A stretch of DNA of 64,000 nt from Bolinopsis microptera. Its lineage: Eukaryota > Ctenophora > Tentaculata > Lobata > Bolinopsidae. The notes under the pieces are model-generated. The model made no database searches. It was given only the letters and a program-made list of their open reading frames with translations, and was not told where the DNA came from. Shown here piece after piece: positions 39,301-42,002 of the stretch; position 1 is the stretch's first letter; the number at the start of each line of letters is the position of its first letter. The stretch spans positions 3,353,246-3,417,245 of the forward strand of contig NC_087081.1 of the NCBI RefSeq assembly GCF_026151205.1. Direction: 5' to 3'. A program made the translations under genes and the position numbers.

Positions 39301-41378
39301 AAATGTCATCTGAATAATATTATGAAATTATTTAATGATAATAAATCCTAGATAAACTACTGAATTTTAAAGTTCACCAGAAATTCAGAGGATTAGTCTC
39401 CAATAAAATCAAAGTTAATTATCCAAATTAAAATAATATTATTTAAAAAAAATGTATATCAAGATAACCAATTACATAGATCTTTAGATACTGATACTTT
39501 ATCATGATGCATAACTTCATATAACAGGATAACAACATACTAAATCCAATTAAAGTGAAGCAGTAAATTTAGAACCTATAGAATTTATTACACTAACAAT
39601 CATATTGATATCAATGCCCTCACTAAGGACAAAGTCTCCAGAAGCCTTCTCAAGACTTATGGAGAATGCTAGAACTGGAAGGTCTTTTACAACATTGCTG
39701 ATTGCATTGACGCATCTGAAAACAATTGTTGTAAGCGTTTCAAATGTAGATTGTCATTTCATAATTGGATTAAGGTTAGTTAATGGATAAGTAGGGTGTT
39801 ATATTACAGGGTGGGCCAAAAGTAACGTTACATAAGTTGGGCCTTATATCACCAACGTGTTTCATATTTGAGACCTGTAACTTTGCAGATGGTATGCTGT
39901 AGCTACTCGTTCGAGGATTTGGTCGCCAAAATTCGAAAATTCGAATATTTCAGACCACACCCATATAATATTATATCACCTATTTTATTGTTCTTTCCGA
40001 ACATGATAGATGCCCAATTTTTTTTCAGATTTCTGTAAATAATTAATTGCTTCATCTGATCTGAAACAATGAGGCAAAACGGATATGCAATGACGAAGTT
40101 ATCAACCATTTTGCTTATCTCGTTAACAAAATTGGTTGGGTGATTATGTGACACGTCACCTTAACTGGGCTGCCTTCACAATTTAACAGGTTACCTAATC
40201 AGTCAATCACCTGATCACACCTTGTAATGAACAAACTCGTTATGCTTCGTATCTCAGTCATCTGAGAAGCTACAACTCTAATTTTTCTTTTTTTTTGGGA
40301 CAAACATAATCCAAACACAATTCTATAAAATTTGGCTAGATCCGATTATCAGAACTATCAAATAAATGCGATAATTAACCTTCAATCGAAAAAATTGATG
40401 ATGTGTGATGATGTTTGTGTCATTATATTTTGATTTGATTTATGATATTTGATTTAACATATTCTTTGAATGAGTGGTGATAGTATGTCATACGGAAAAG
40501 AATTATCTCAATCAGGCAACCAGTGACTGAGCTATAAAAGTCAACGTATGTAACATTACTTTTGGCCTACCCTGTAATATTTTAATATGTAATACTATGT
40601 TTAGTATATTATATTATATGTCTATCAACCAAATATAGACTAACCTGAAGCATGTCATTCCAGTTATTTTGACATTGTAATTAGATCCATGTTCACTTGA
40701 AACCAGGTTACCTGAAATAATTTAAAGAATTTGAATCACTGATGTTGCTCAATTATTTATCAACCTCACAACATGTACGCTCTAGTAAATAGTGGAAGTT
40801 AGACATCATGAATTGTAATGAAAGTGTTCCAAAGGGCCGACCTGTCAAAAAACAGGATCAATTTTGCCTACAATTTTGTATCTCAAACAGATCTGTAATC
40901 ACAGAGCTGTTTGAATTTTGAATTTATTTGTGAATATAACATTATGTATTGATTGTTTTGTGGTAAATAAAAATTTCTTTCTTAATTAGCTTTACCTTTA
41001 TCTGATGTGAATCCAGATTGAGAACAGACTTTAATCACCTTATCTCCTTTACTTGTGAACAAAACATCAGATTCTGACTGAGCCAATTTCTCAATATCAG
41101 TTAAGCTTGACTCATCATTGCAGTAATATGTAAACACTCCAACCATTATAGAGCTATTAATGATAATAATTGTTTAGCTAGTACACAAGATATATGTTAG
41201 GAGCAAGTTATGTGATAAATTAAACTGCCAGCATGCTTACACTAGAATTTATACTGAGGATCATATGTATAATTGGAAGAAGGAAGATGTTGTCCTATTT
41301 TGTAGCATACTAAAGGATCCTGTACCTTTCAGAGTGTCCTTCAGTACAACCATAAAAGGACCCGAGACTGGACCACAT
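12..41378 (-). CDS. ATP7: ATP7-type copper-transporting P1B-ATPase, 30 exons, 3' end outside window
   Basis: This gene encodes a membrane pump that moves Cu(I) into the secretory pathway or out of the cell using ATP. Thirty minus-strand exons (listed below) have GT/AG borders and reading phases that agree at every junction, adding to 3,710 nt, about 1,236 residues. Six N-terminal HMA copper domains carry GMxCxxC (FRC, ERC, QRC, QSC, ATC, SSC). They are followed by membrane helices, the actuator loop TGES, the channel motif CPC, the phosphorylation site DKTGT, SEHPLG, GKGI and TGDN. This order and length match animal ATP7A/ATP7B (about 1,450-1,500 residues). About 200 C-terminal residues, including GDGxND and the last helices, must lie left of position 12. 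Introns run from under 100 bp to 7.7 kb and host three other genes on the opposite strand plus many repeats. The start exon is the weakest part; the family call is firm. Confidence 0.95.
321..467 (-). CDS. ATP7: ATP7 exon 29 (nucleotide-binding domain)
   Basis: It codes for [20 protein letters not shown] and [15 protein letters not shown]. The GN in the first segment is part of the nucleotide-binding pocket. Confidence 0.94.
594..716. repeat. 62-bp direct tandem duplication
   Basis: Two copies of a block starting GAGTGGACAGCCGGCCGG and ending CGCGCGCAACGCTAA, essentially identical, in the intron between exons 28 and 29. The block is GC-rich relative to its surroundings. Confidence 0.9.
1661..1738 (-). 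repeat. tRNA-derived SINE head
   Basis: On the minus strand, TAGCACGACGGCTAAGGCGG resembles an A box and CGGTTCGAGCC a B box of RNA polymerase III promoters. Five acceptor-stem pairs (CCTCT/AGAGG) remain, but the T-arm does not pair well. A TTTTTTTGGCATTTATTGA tail follows, similar to the copy at 26744. Confidence 0.5.
2720..2828 (-). CDS. ATP7: ATP7 exon 28 (nucleotide-binding domain)
   Basis: It reads [21 protein letters not shown] is the conserved nucleotide-binding glycine motif. It ends phase 1. Confidence 0.94.
3004..3108 (-). CDS. ATP7: ATP7 exon 27 (SEHPLG)
   Basis: It includes [17 protein letters not shown]. The SEHPL histidine contacts ATP in the nucleotide-binding domain. Thirty-five codons. 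Confidence 0.97.
3299..3420. repeat. 7-bp minisatellite (ACAATGT)n
   Basis: About 16 near-perfect units in the intron between exons 26 and 27. Confidence 0.9.
3503..3574 (-). CDS. ATP7: ATP7 exon 26 (DKTGT phosphorylation site)
   Basis: It has [13 protein letters not shown]; the aspartate is the phosphorylated residue of P-type ATPases. Twenty-four codons. Confidence 0.97.
3887..4057 (-). CDS. ATP7: ATP7 exon 25 (CPC ion channel motif)
   Basis: It contains [20 protein letters not shown] and [11 protein letters not shown]. The CPC motif lies in the helix that binds copper in the membrane. Fifty-seven codons. Confidence 0.97.
4278..4400 (-). CDS. ATP7: ATP7 exon 24 (fifth helix)
   Basis: It reads [20 protein letters not shown] and a following hydrophobic segment, the TM5 entry typical of the family. 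Forty-one codons, phase 0. Confidence 0.96.
4411..4675. repeat. 8-bp minisatellite (GTTATTAA)n beside exon 24 acceptor
   Basis: About 30 units start about 10 bp upstream (intron side) of the exon 24 acceptor and degrade away from it into ATCATTAAGTTACCAA units. Confidence 0.92.
5500..5624 (-). CDS. ATP7: ATP7 exon 23
   Basis: It codes for [20 protein letters not shown] and [14 protein letters not shown], the end of the actuator domain and the linker to the next helix. Confidence 0.96.
5830..5938 (-). CDS. ATP7: ATP7 exon 22 (actuator domain, TGES)
   Basis: It contains [20 protein letters not shown] and [13 protein letters not shown] is the dephosphorylation motif. Its acceptor lies at the edge of a 30-bp repeat whose units copy the acceptor. 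Confidence 0.97.
5935..6063. repeat. 30-bp x 4 minisatellite that copies the exon 22 acceptor
   Basis: The plus-strand unit AGAATCTGAGGTATTTGAGG... occurs four times. On the gene strand every unit contains ACCTCAGATTCT, the same sequence as the real acceptor ACCTCAG/ATTCT at 5938. Confidence 0.92.
6072..6214 (-). CDS. ATP7: ATP7 exon 21 (start of actuator domain)
   Basis: It reads [20 protein letters not shown] and ends YVQKGDIVK, the conserved lead into the actuator loop. Forty-eight codons with the carried base. Confidence 0.95.
6215..9539. other. ATP7 intron between exons 20 and 21, left part
   Basis: AT-rich sequence with short TATTATAATG-like repeats around 8210-8330. No coding, RNA or clear transposon signal apart from the LINE fragment that follows. 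Confidence 0.6.
9540..10684 (-). mobile_element. 5'-truncated LINE fragment (CR1/Jockey-like RT)
   Basis: Within the ATP7 intron between exons 20 and 21. The minus strand reads [20 protein letters not shown] and [11 protein letters not shown] (RT core) from 10642 to 10349, then continues in another frame from 10349 to 9723 with [33 protein letters not shown] and [10 protein letters not shown], the usual C-terminal landmarks. One frameshift lies near 10350-10370. Everything upstream of the RT core is missing. The 3' end is approximate. Confidence 0.85.
10864..10936 (-). CDS. ATP7: ATP7 exon 20 (FFETS helix)
   Basis: The stretch [20 protein letters not shown] is the family-specific fourth-helix segment. 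It ends phase 1. Its acceptor is duplicated in a 30-bp tandem repeat. Confidence 0.95.
10931..10988. repeat. 30-bp x 2 duplication of the exon 20 acceptor
   Basis: GAATACCTGGAAATATTGG and GAATACCTGGAATTATTGG lie in tandem; the first spans the exon 20 border, the second repeats it in the intron. Confidence 0.88.
11150..11285. repeat. 17-bp minisatellite beside exon 19 donor
   Basis: About seven units of TAACTAATTATCTCATT end within 10 bp of the exon 19 donor. Confidence 0.88.
11289..11450 (-). CDS. ATP7: ATP7 exon 19 (third helix region)
   Basis: It includes [20 protein letters not shown] and MDVLISLGG, conserved in copper ATPases between TM2 and TM3. Fifty-four codons, phase 0. Confidence 0.95.
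11574..11759 (-). CDS. ATP7: ATP7 exon 18 (first two membrane helices)
   Basis: Two hydrophobic segments are visible: [18 protein letters not shown] and [14 protein letters not shown]. This matches TM1-TM2 of P1B-ATPases. Sixty-two codons, phase 0. Confidence 0.94.
11760..11850. repeat. TAATTAG-type short tandem repeat beside exon 18 acceptor
   Basis: Imperfect AGTAATTAGTAAT units begin directly at the intron side of the exon 18 acceptor. Confidence 0.85.
11909..12000 (-). CDS. ATP7: ATP7 exon 17 (second half of domain 6)
   Basis: The segment [20 protein letters not shown] continues to [10 protein letters not shown], typical of the end of the last HMA domain; it ends phase 0 at GTCAGT. Confidence 0.92.
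12001..13801. other. ATP7 intron between exons 16 and 17, left part
   Basis: No gene seen. It holds the upstream region of the MFS gene; a small CACGTGTTGACC repeat lies near 12160-12200. Confidence 0.6.
13802..15960 (+). CDS. MFS-like multi-pass transporter, 4 exons, one apparent frameshift
   Basis: Exons are 13802-13895, 14258-14392, 14607-14869 and 15066-15960, with GT/AG borders and agreeing phases. The product has a soluble acidic N-terminus (about 30 residues), then around eleven to twelve hydrophobic segments in two halves separated by a hydrophilic loop ([16 protein letters not shown]). This layout suggests a major facilitator transporter; the substrate is unknown. In exon 4 the frame changes by one base near the CCCC run at 15383-15386. 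Dropping one C gives 462 codons in one frame, so an assembly slip or a recent mutation is likely. The gene lies on the opposite strand inside an ATP7 intron. I do not recognise a closer family. Confidence 0.75.
16790..17899 (+). CDS. secreted protein with two C-type lectin-like domains
   Basis: This single-exon gene of 369 residues starts with a hydrophobic signal peptide ([18 protein letters not shown]), so the product is probably secreted. Two tandem C-type lectin-like domains follow. The first (about residues 40-215) has WVWSGLRK as the WIGL-like core, the segment AQPDQY, and paired cysteines ending in YACDY. The second (about 218-362) has [16 protein letters not shown] and ends RPFACQC. 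The QPD-like triplet often goes with galactose-type binding in the family, but binding here is inference. The gene sits on the opposite strand inside the same ATP7 intron as the MFS gene, about 0.8 kb downstream of it. The sequence is more GC-rich than its flanks. Confidence 0.88.
   Translation: MVRQVILLLTIVCCASASIDHKQITGLNKLLGLGDKAYATCNIVLFTELVQYEEASANCKKFNLGAGLGEEGRLATVDDEEKNHDLMALLEQAYPIVELNEDNKSPWTSEKWVWSGLRKTKKTDVVGLKRGDYDPLDWEWADGSHPLDFQRWFNFDNPKKAQPDQYSVKYGKKSSSDKKCNEKPRCYQNQMRINHDGLWDDTFKQLEHPYACDYQGKYVLSKEQLKWVDAKEACEEAGLHLAKIRSNEEVEEMLAAMVHFLGPVEELTEDNEWVDTNWLWVGGSDAGEEGTWVWTDGELVLPQEGSDWVFPWHEKKGNDNGSRKLRKKGGQDALSFSRWGEFDDSHIDNMETMRPFACQCPEDVGLHIH
18038..18043 (+). promoter_or_regulatory. 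poly(A) signal AATAAA of the lectin gene
   Basis: AATAAA lies about 140 bp after the lectin stop codon, in the expected direction. No other clear signal lies between them. Confidence 0.6.
19637..19751 (-). CDS. ATP7: ATP7 exon 16 (CxxC domain 6, GMTCSSC)
   Basis: It contains [18 protein letters not shown], the last copper domain before the membrane, and ends phase 1. The next intron (7.6 kb) contains the MFS and lectin genes. Confidence 0.94.
19765..19845. repeat. 10-bp minisatellite beside exon 16 acceptor
   Basis: About eight units of GTTAGGTGTT (some GTTAGGGTGTT) begin roughly 15 bp from the acceptor. Confidence 0.88.
20037..20174 (-). CDS. ATP7: ATP7 exon 15 (second half of domain 5)
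   Basis: It reads [20 protein letters not shown] and on to [10 protein letters not shown], 46 codons, phase 0. A MITE ends a few bases upstream of its acceptor. Confidence 0.92.
20181..20624. mobile_element. MITE next to the ATP7 exon 15 acceptor, 8-9 bp target duplication
   Basis: Inverted ends (GGGGGATACAACGGTCATTA and its complement) are flanked by ACCTGCAT(G) at 20173 and 20625. The inside is built of about three copies of a roughly 150-190 bp block with TGGGCATTAATG-type short repeats and TATATGTATATTTCAGC. The left end is about 6 bp upstream of the splice acceptor of exon 15. Confidence 0.75.
20830..20905. repeat. 11-bp minisatellite beside exon 14 donor
   Basis: About seven units of AACCAATCAGT end about 8 bp from the exon 14 donor. 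Confidence 0.88.
20912..21061 (-). CDS. ATP7: ATP7 exon 14 (CxxC domain 5, GMSCATC)
   Basis: Fifty codons, phase 0 at both ends, with [16 protein letters not shown]. An ACCAATCAGTA-type tandem repeat lies just past its donor. Confidence 0.93.
21322..21434 (-). CDS. ATP7: ATP7 exon 13 (second half of the degenerate HMA domain)
   Basis: It codes for [20 protein letters not shown] followed by a lysine-rich linker, and ends phase 0. Confidence 0.87.
22005..22765. repeat. 35-bp minisatellite that begins at the exon 12 donor
   Basis: About 20 units of 30 or 35 bp (CTTATGCTATAAGTAATATT...AACGCA). On the gene strand each unit has ATAAGTGCGTTATTTTAC, nearly the real donor ATAG/GTGCGTTATTTTAC at 22765, so the array starts at the splice site itself. 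Confidence 0.93.
22765..22875 (-). CDS. ATP7: ATP7 exon 12 (first half of a degenerate HMA domain)
   Basis: The segment [20 protein letters not shown] followed by GVTQISI has the strand-helix-strand pattern of an HMA domain, but the CxxC loop is absent. Its donor abuts a 35-bp minisatellite. Confidence 0.85.
23283..23400 (+). repeat. Isolated DNA-transposon end (CAGGGTGTTTACAAAAC)
   Basis: TATACAGGGTGTTTACAAAAC looks like a Tc1/mariner-type terminal repeat after a TA. A partner end was not found in the intron; the fragment is probably truncated. Confidence 0.35.
23593..23785. repeat. 59-bp x 3 repeat that copies the exon 11 donor
   Basis: TACCGTGCAT recurs at 23651, 23710 and 23769. Each unit includes the gene-strand sequence TATGCACGGTATGTAGATTA, i.e. 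8 exonic bases plus the donor. Confidence 0.92.
23772..23901 (-). CDS. ATP7: ATP7 exon 11 (second half of domain 4)
   Basis: It reads [20 protein letters not shown] and ends phase 1 at TATGCACG/GTATGTAG. This exon-intron border is copied in a 59-bp tandem repeat on the intron side. Confidence 0.88.
24650..24915. repeat. 31-bp minisatellite
   Basis: About eight and a half units of ATTGCGACACACTAAATTAC... with few changes, in the intron between exons 10 and 11. Confidence 0.92.
24955..25265. repeat. 13-bp minisatellite beside exon 10 donor
   Basis: About 24 units of AGGTAAATGTAAC end 4 bp from the exon 10 donor. They keep a frame open by chance. Confidence 0.93.
25269..25515 (-). CDS. ATP7: ATP7 exon 10 (Pro-rich linker and CxxC domain 4)
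   Basis: About 45 residues of Pro/Ser/Thr-rich linker lead into [19 protein letters not shown]. The linker codes in GC-rich sequence, unlike its surroundings. The donor is GTGAGT, directly followed by a 13-bp minisatellite. Confidence 0.92.
26292..26516 (+). pseudogene. hAT transposase C-terminal (dimerisation) fragment
   Basis: The frame reads [20 protein letters not shown], then [16 protein letters not shown] and [14 protein letters not shown], which is the hAT dimerisation pattern (FW..., P.S...aEr.FS, RNRL). The N-terminal DNA-binding and catalytic parts are missing, so it cannot make a transposase. Confidence 0.8.
26744..26816 (-). repeat. tRNA-like (Trp-like) SINE head inside the hAT relic
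   Basis: The minus strand has GTGGCCTAATTGGTTAATAC (A box), a loop CTCCAAA and GCGAGTTCGTGACTCG (T-arm with paired stem). The acceptor stem does not pair, so a working tRNA is unlikely. The following TTTTTGGCAATTATGAATAA resembles the tail at 1640-1660. Confidence 0.5.
26962..27077. mobile_element. 116-bp foldback element with perfect 43-bp arms
   Basis: The arms 26962-27004 and 27035-27077 are exact inverted copies (starting GGCAGAATGGAACAATCC). The 30-bp spacer holds short GGTGGGAAGTTTA-like repeats. AGAAAAAC flanks it on both sides (26954-26961 and 27078-27085), the left copy being shared with the hAT relic. Confidence 0.85.
27160..27296 (-). CDS. ATP7: ATP7 exon 9 (second half of domain 3)
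   Basis: The exon runs [20 protein letters not shown] and onward to NSIGKF, ending phase 2. A 12-bp tandem repeat begins close to its acceptor. Confidence 0.88.
27310..27530. repeat. 12-bp minisatellite beside exon 9 acceptor
   Basis: About 18 units of AAGATGTGTTAA start about 13 bp upstream of the acceptor. Confidence 0.92.
27617..27697 (-). CDS. ATP7: ATP7 exon 8 (CxxC domain 3, GMTCQRC)
   Basis: Exactly 27 codons, phase 0 at both ends, containing [16 protein letters not shown]. Confidence 0.93.
27897..28029 (-). CDS. ATP7: ATP7 exon 7 (second half of domain 2)
   Basis: The segment starts [20 protein letters not shown] and ends phase 0. It has the second beta-alpha-beta half of an HMA fold ([13 protein letters not shown]). 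Confidence 0.88.
28030..30360. other. ATP7 intron between exons 6 and 7
   Basis: Holds the two heat-shock-element-like sites. Otherwise AT-rich and without recognisable genes. Confidence 0.6.
28255..28285. promoter_or_regulatory. Heat-shock-element-like cluster
   Basis: GAAGCTTCTAGAACAATTC at 28266-28284 contains GAA-nn-TTC-nn-GAA, the pentamer array bound by HSF trimers. A second site with TTCTAGAACAATT occurs near 28507. It lies in an ATP7 intron; function is inference only. Confidence 0.3.
30361..30399. repeat. 6-bp repeat (GTGAAA)n beside exon 6 donor
   Basis: About six units lie 10 bp from the exon 6 donor. Confidence 0.85.
30409..30535 (-). CDS. ATP7: ATP7 exon 6 (CxxC domain 2, GMSCERC)
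   Basis: It contains [18 protein letters not shown], a complete copper-site loop. The exon follows a 7.7-kb intron that holds the GPCR and an R2/NeSL-like LINE, and a GTGAAA tandem repeat abuts its donor. Confidence 0.92.
30595..33516 (+). CDS. LINE ORF: reverse transcriptase plus restriction-like endonuclease
   Basis: The frame is open from the stop at 30592 to 33516, more than 970 codons, and has no natural ATG near its start. RT motifs are [41 protein letters not shown] (first catalytic Asp) and [10 protein letters not shown] (catalytic DD). A zinc knuckle follows as [18 protein letters not shown]. The C-terminal endonuclease is marked by [19 protein letters not shown] and [11 protein letters not shown], typical of PD-(D/E)xK nucleases in this LINE group. 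The N-terminal zinc-finger part is missing through 5' truncation. Confidence 0.88.
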   Translation, partial: LHYGAESGKGLRFANRRQEEIDKLVIERRVLRRKARKACSQSVKDGFNALLRGLAEKLCKLRRAEARRKKQREVRRQRGGFTRDPFKAIKGILEPSPVGELKCSKEELDNHLSNTYSDASRAVPLGVLNGLPEAAPSPTVGFDSRNITKKEFEEVVKKARGKSSPGNNGIPYTVYKRCPGISQNLWHVLRGGYKAEEYPDNCRYFEGIYIPKADGDFGPSTGRPISLGNIQGKIYLAVLAKRLTNFVVANGYVDLSVQKGGVPGVHGCTEHFGAMWEVLKDARVKRKDLSVVWLDLANAYGAVPHLLIVKALRFYHIPEKVINIVIKYFSEVYGRFSSKTVTSEWQQFEIGIFMGCVISVILFVLCMNLSDEYLKMKVPRSVEYIKDGTAIPPLKLFMDDSCLTTAKMVDMQTLLDVYQEFVVWSRFKLKSSKSRALVYQKGVTVEWVVESSEGSQARLQLSGEVIPNVSEKPIKFLGRWIRAEGKDKAIIEKTHEDLVTYLSRLDLSSLTGLQKCWGYQYMVLPKMKWPLAIYDIPISTVSRWEQTTNSHLRKWLGVGHTLSSSCLFSHSSSVALPIDNLTDTWKVEKCRLLQSYQTSQDALIRAVQPQVRSGRVWKADAQLHEAERDLVCESVRGMVQPLSRAGIGFGDWKKPWEKMSEKEQQREVLDRVKENIRKEREVQLGTLEMQSRWGNWRELVTRTDMSWHTLFKYGDSLIGFLLSAVYGTLITPALASKWSEDEDGMCKLCGDKLGTVPHILAGCPVALSQGRYRWRHDKVLKQIADQVKFHCERRVNKRKSSCVTRKAIEFVPAGGRFKEVKRSKVSEFGILSGATDWIVLADLDEQLKFPSDIATTRLRPDLVLFSKASKRVIWWELTVPSEERIAASHELKLDRYNSLQAEIQANGWSCFSFAVEVGARGVVAASLECASRKIGLPGRALKKLVRDCGKDAAHCSRWIYLLSRKREWEMRAV
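30595..34060 (+). mobile_element. 5'-truncated LINE with restriction-like endonuclease (R2/NeSL group)
   Basis: The element lies in the ATP7 intron between exons 5 and 6. It begins abruptly inside its ORF near 30595 and has a roughly 0.5-kb 3' UTR that is richer in G+C than the flanks; the 3' end near 34060 is a guess. The domain order RT, zinc knuckle, C-terminal endonuclease is that of the R2/NeSL/Hero group. An uninterrupted frame over 2.9 kb suggests a young copy. Confidence 0.85.
34690..34832. repeat. Foldback hairpin of about 65-bp arms
   Basis: The outer arms share ATTTATCATTTCATTCATAT and the inner arms share TGTTGCAAGATAT and GCATTCC around a 4-base turn near 34750. A few bulges are present. 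It lies in the ATP7 intron between exons 5 and 6, downstream of the R2/NeSL-like LINE. It could be a MITE or a small-RNA precursor. Confidence 0.75.
36714..36786. mobile_element. 73-bp miniature element flanked by TTAA
   Basis: Ends GGGGGCCGGGGG and CCCCCGGCCCCC are inverted and flanked by TTAA (36710-36713, 36787-36790). It carries a pure run of about 21 C. It may be related in target choice to the larger TTAA element near 60 kb, but the ends differ. Confidence 0.55.
37185..38201 (+). CDS. rhodopsin-family GPCR, single exon, with one in-frame TGA
   Basis: The frame from ATG at 37185 encodes a seven-helix receptor of about 338 codons. Visible marks are GIVGNS in helix 1, [11 protein letters not shown] at the end of helix 3 (in place of DRY), CNCPLF in helix 6 (CWxP-like), and [11 protein letters not shown] in helix 7 (NPxxY). 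Codon 52 (37338-37340) is TGA, between helices 1 and 2; the frame is otherwise open, so either the gene is freshly broken, the base is an error, or translation starts at an internal site and loses helix 1. The gene lies inside the ATP7 intron between exons 5 and 6, on the opposite strand, ending about 70 bp from exon 5. Intronless GPCR families are common in invertebrates. The ligand cannot be inferred. Confidence 0.8.
38272..38368 (-). CDS. ATP7: ATP7 exon 5 (second half of domain 1)
   Basis: The exon reads [20 protein letters not shown] and ends phase 1. The acceptor CAG at 38369-38371 follows a pyrimidine-rich tract and gives the phase needed by exon 4; an ORF-only reading would start later, at the internal methionine. 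Confidence 0.75.
39040..39085 (-). repeat. Isolated mariner-like terminal repeat
   Basis: On the minus strand TACCGGGTGGCCCAGAAGTA then ACTGCCCACACGCAACCC, close to the sequence at 53635-53710. No matching second end was found nearby. Confidence 0.5.
39598..39715 (-). CDS. ATP7: ATP7 exon 4 (CxxC domain 1 helix)
   Basis: It continues [20 protein letters not shown], the helix and second strand of HMA domain 1, and ends phase 0. The intron before it holds a complete mariner-like MITE. Confidence 0.88.
39807..40574. mobile_element. mariner-type MITE, 768 bp
   Basis: Left end CAGGGTGGGCCAAAAGTAAC and right end (complement) CAGGGTAGGCCAAAAGTAAT continue as about 28-bp inverted repeats. TA flanks each side, the Tc1/mariner target. 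No transposase frame was found. It lies in the ATP7 intron between exons 3 and 4. Confidence 0.85.
40645..40711 (-). CDS. ATP7: ATP7 exon 3 (start of CxxC domain 1)
   Basis: The exon ends in the HMA signature ITGMTCF plus two bases. The arginine codon and second cysteine of GMTCFRC are completed in exon 4, so the intron cuts through the copper site. Confidence 0.85.
40996..41153 (-). CDS. ATP7: ATP7 exon 2
   Basis: The segment starts [20 protein letters not shown] and ends phase 1 at a GT donor. It resembles the second half of an HMA domain (beta strand followed by a helix start) but has no CxxC partner upstream in view. Confidence 0.65.
41326..41378 (-). CDS. ATP7: ATP7 exon 1, tentative start
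   Basis: The frame opens with ATG at 41378 ([10 protein letters not shown]...) and ends with a GT donor in phase 2. The phase joins exon 2 exactly, but no homology supports these 17 residues. The true start may lie further upstream, beyond the LINE. Confidence 0.4.
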
Positions 41379-41544
41379 TATTTCTAACCTAAAATAAGTA
41401 TGTATATGCAATAAGTTACTCATGATTTGGCAAATACTCAGATTGTATCACATTCTGTGGCCTCTCAAACCGTACCTTATTATAGAAAAGTGCAAAGTAT
41501 CACAGTAACTAAGGCGTTAAACATAATTACGTTATACAAGCAGT

Positions 41545-42002
41545 AATGATCACGAGCTAACAACATCAAGAATGATGGGGGGAATGTTAAATATTGGGCA
41601 AATGAGCTGAACAAAAAGCTCAAGACTATAAGTGAATTGTGCCCTTACGCTAAAATAATTGTTTCACCTATACTGCCAACTAGGTCCTCCTTGCTGAACG
41701 AAAGGGCTATGGAGTTTAACAAGTTTTTATTTGGATACTGTGATACCAATCCTAGAATAGGTACATTAGATTTTAATAGCTTTGTTGACGAAGATGGTCT
41801 GCTGAATCAGCAGTTTTGTAGATATAAGAAGCCGGATGACCCAATTCACCTTGGATCAAACGGTATATTCAAACTCTCCCGGGCTATTGCTCATAAGATA
41901 TTTGGTAGCCCTGTTGACGGGAGATCATTCAGTGATGTTGTTAATGCCAAAGCTAAAGGCAGATTTTCCCCACGACCACGTAGATCTATATTTCAGTCAT
42001 GA
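41545..42002 (+). CDS. LINE ORF1 fragment, SGNH-hydrolase-like C-terminus
   Basis: The frame is open from about 41545 and reads NNIKNDGGNVKYWANELNKK, CPYAKIIVSPILPTR and HLGSNGIFKLSRAI. The last segment resembles the catalytic-histidine end of SGNH/GDSL-type ORF1 proteins of CR1-like LINEs. The N-terminus is lost. The stop TGA overlaps the ORF2 start as ATGA, which suggests coupled translation. Confidence 0.7.

Noticed and set aside
39903-40154. An 83-residue minus-strand frame as a mariner transposase
   Set aside because: No DDE/D motif or helix-turn-helix is visible; the element is a MITE.
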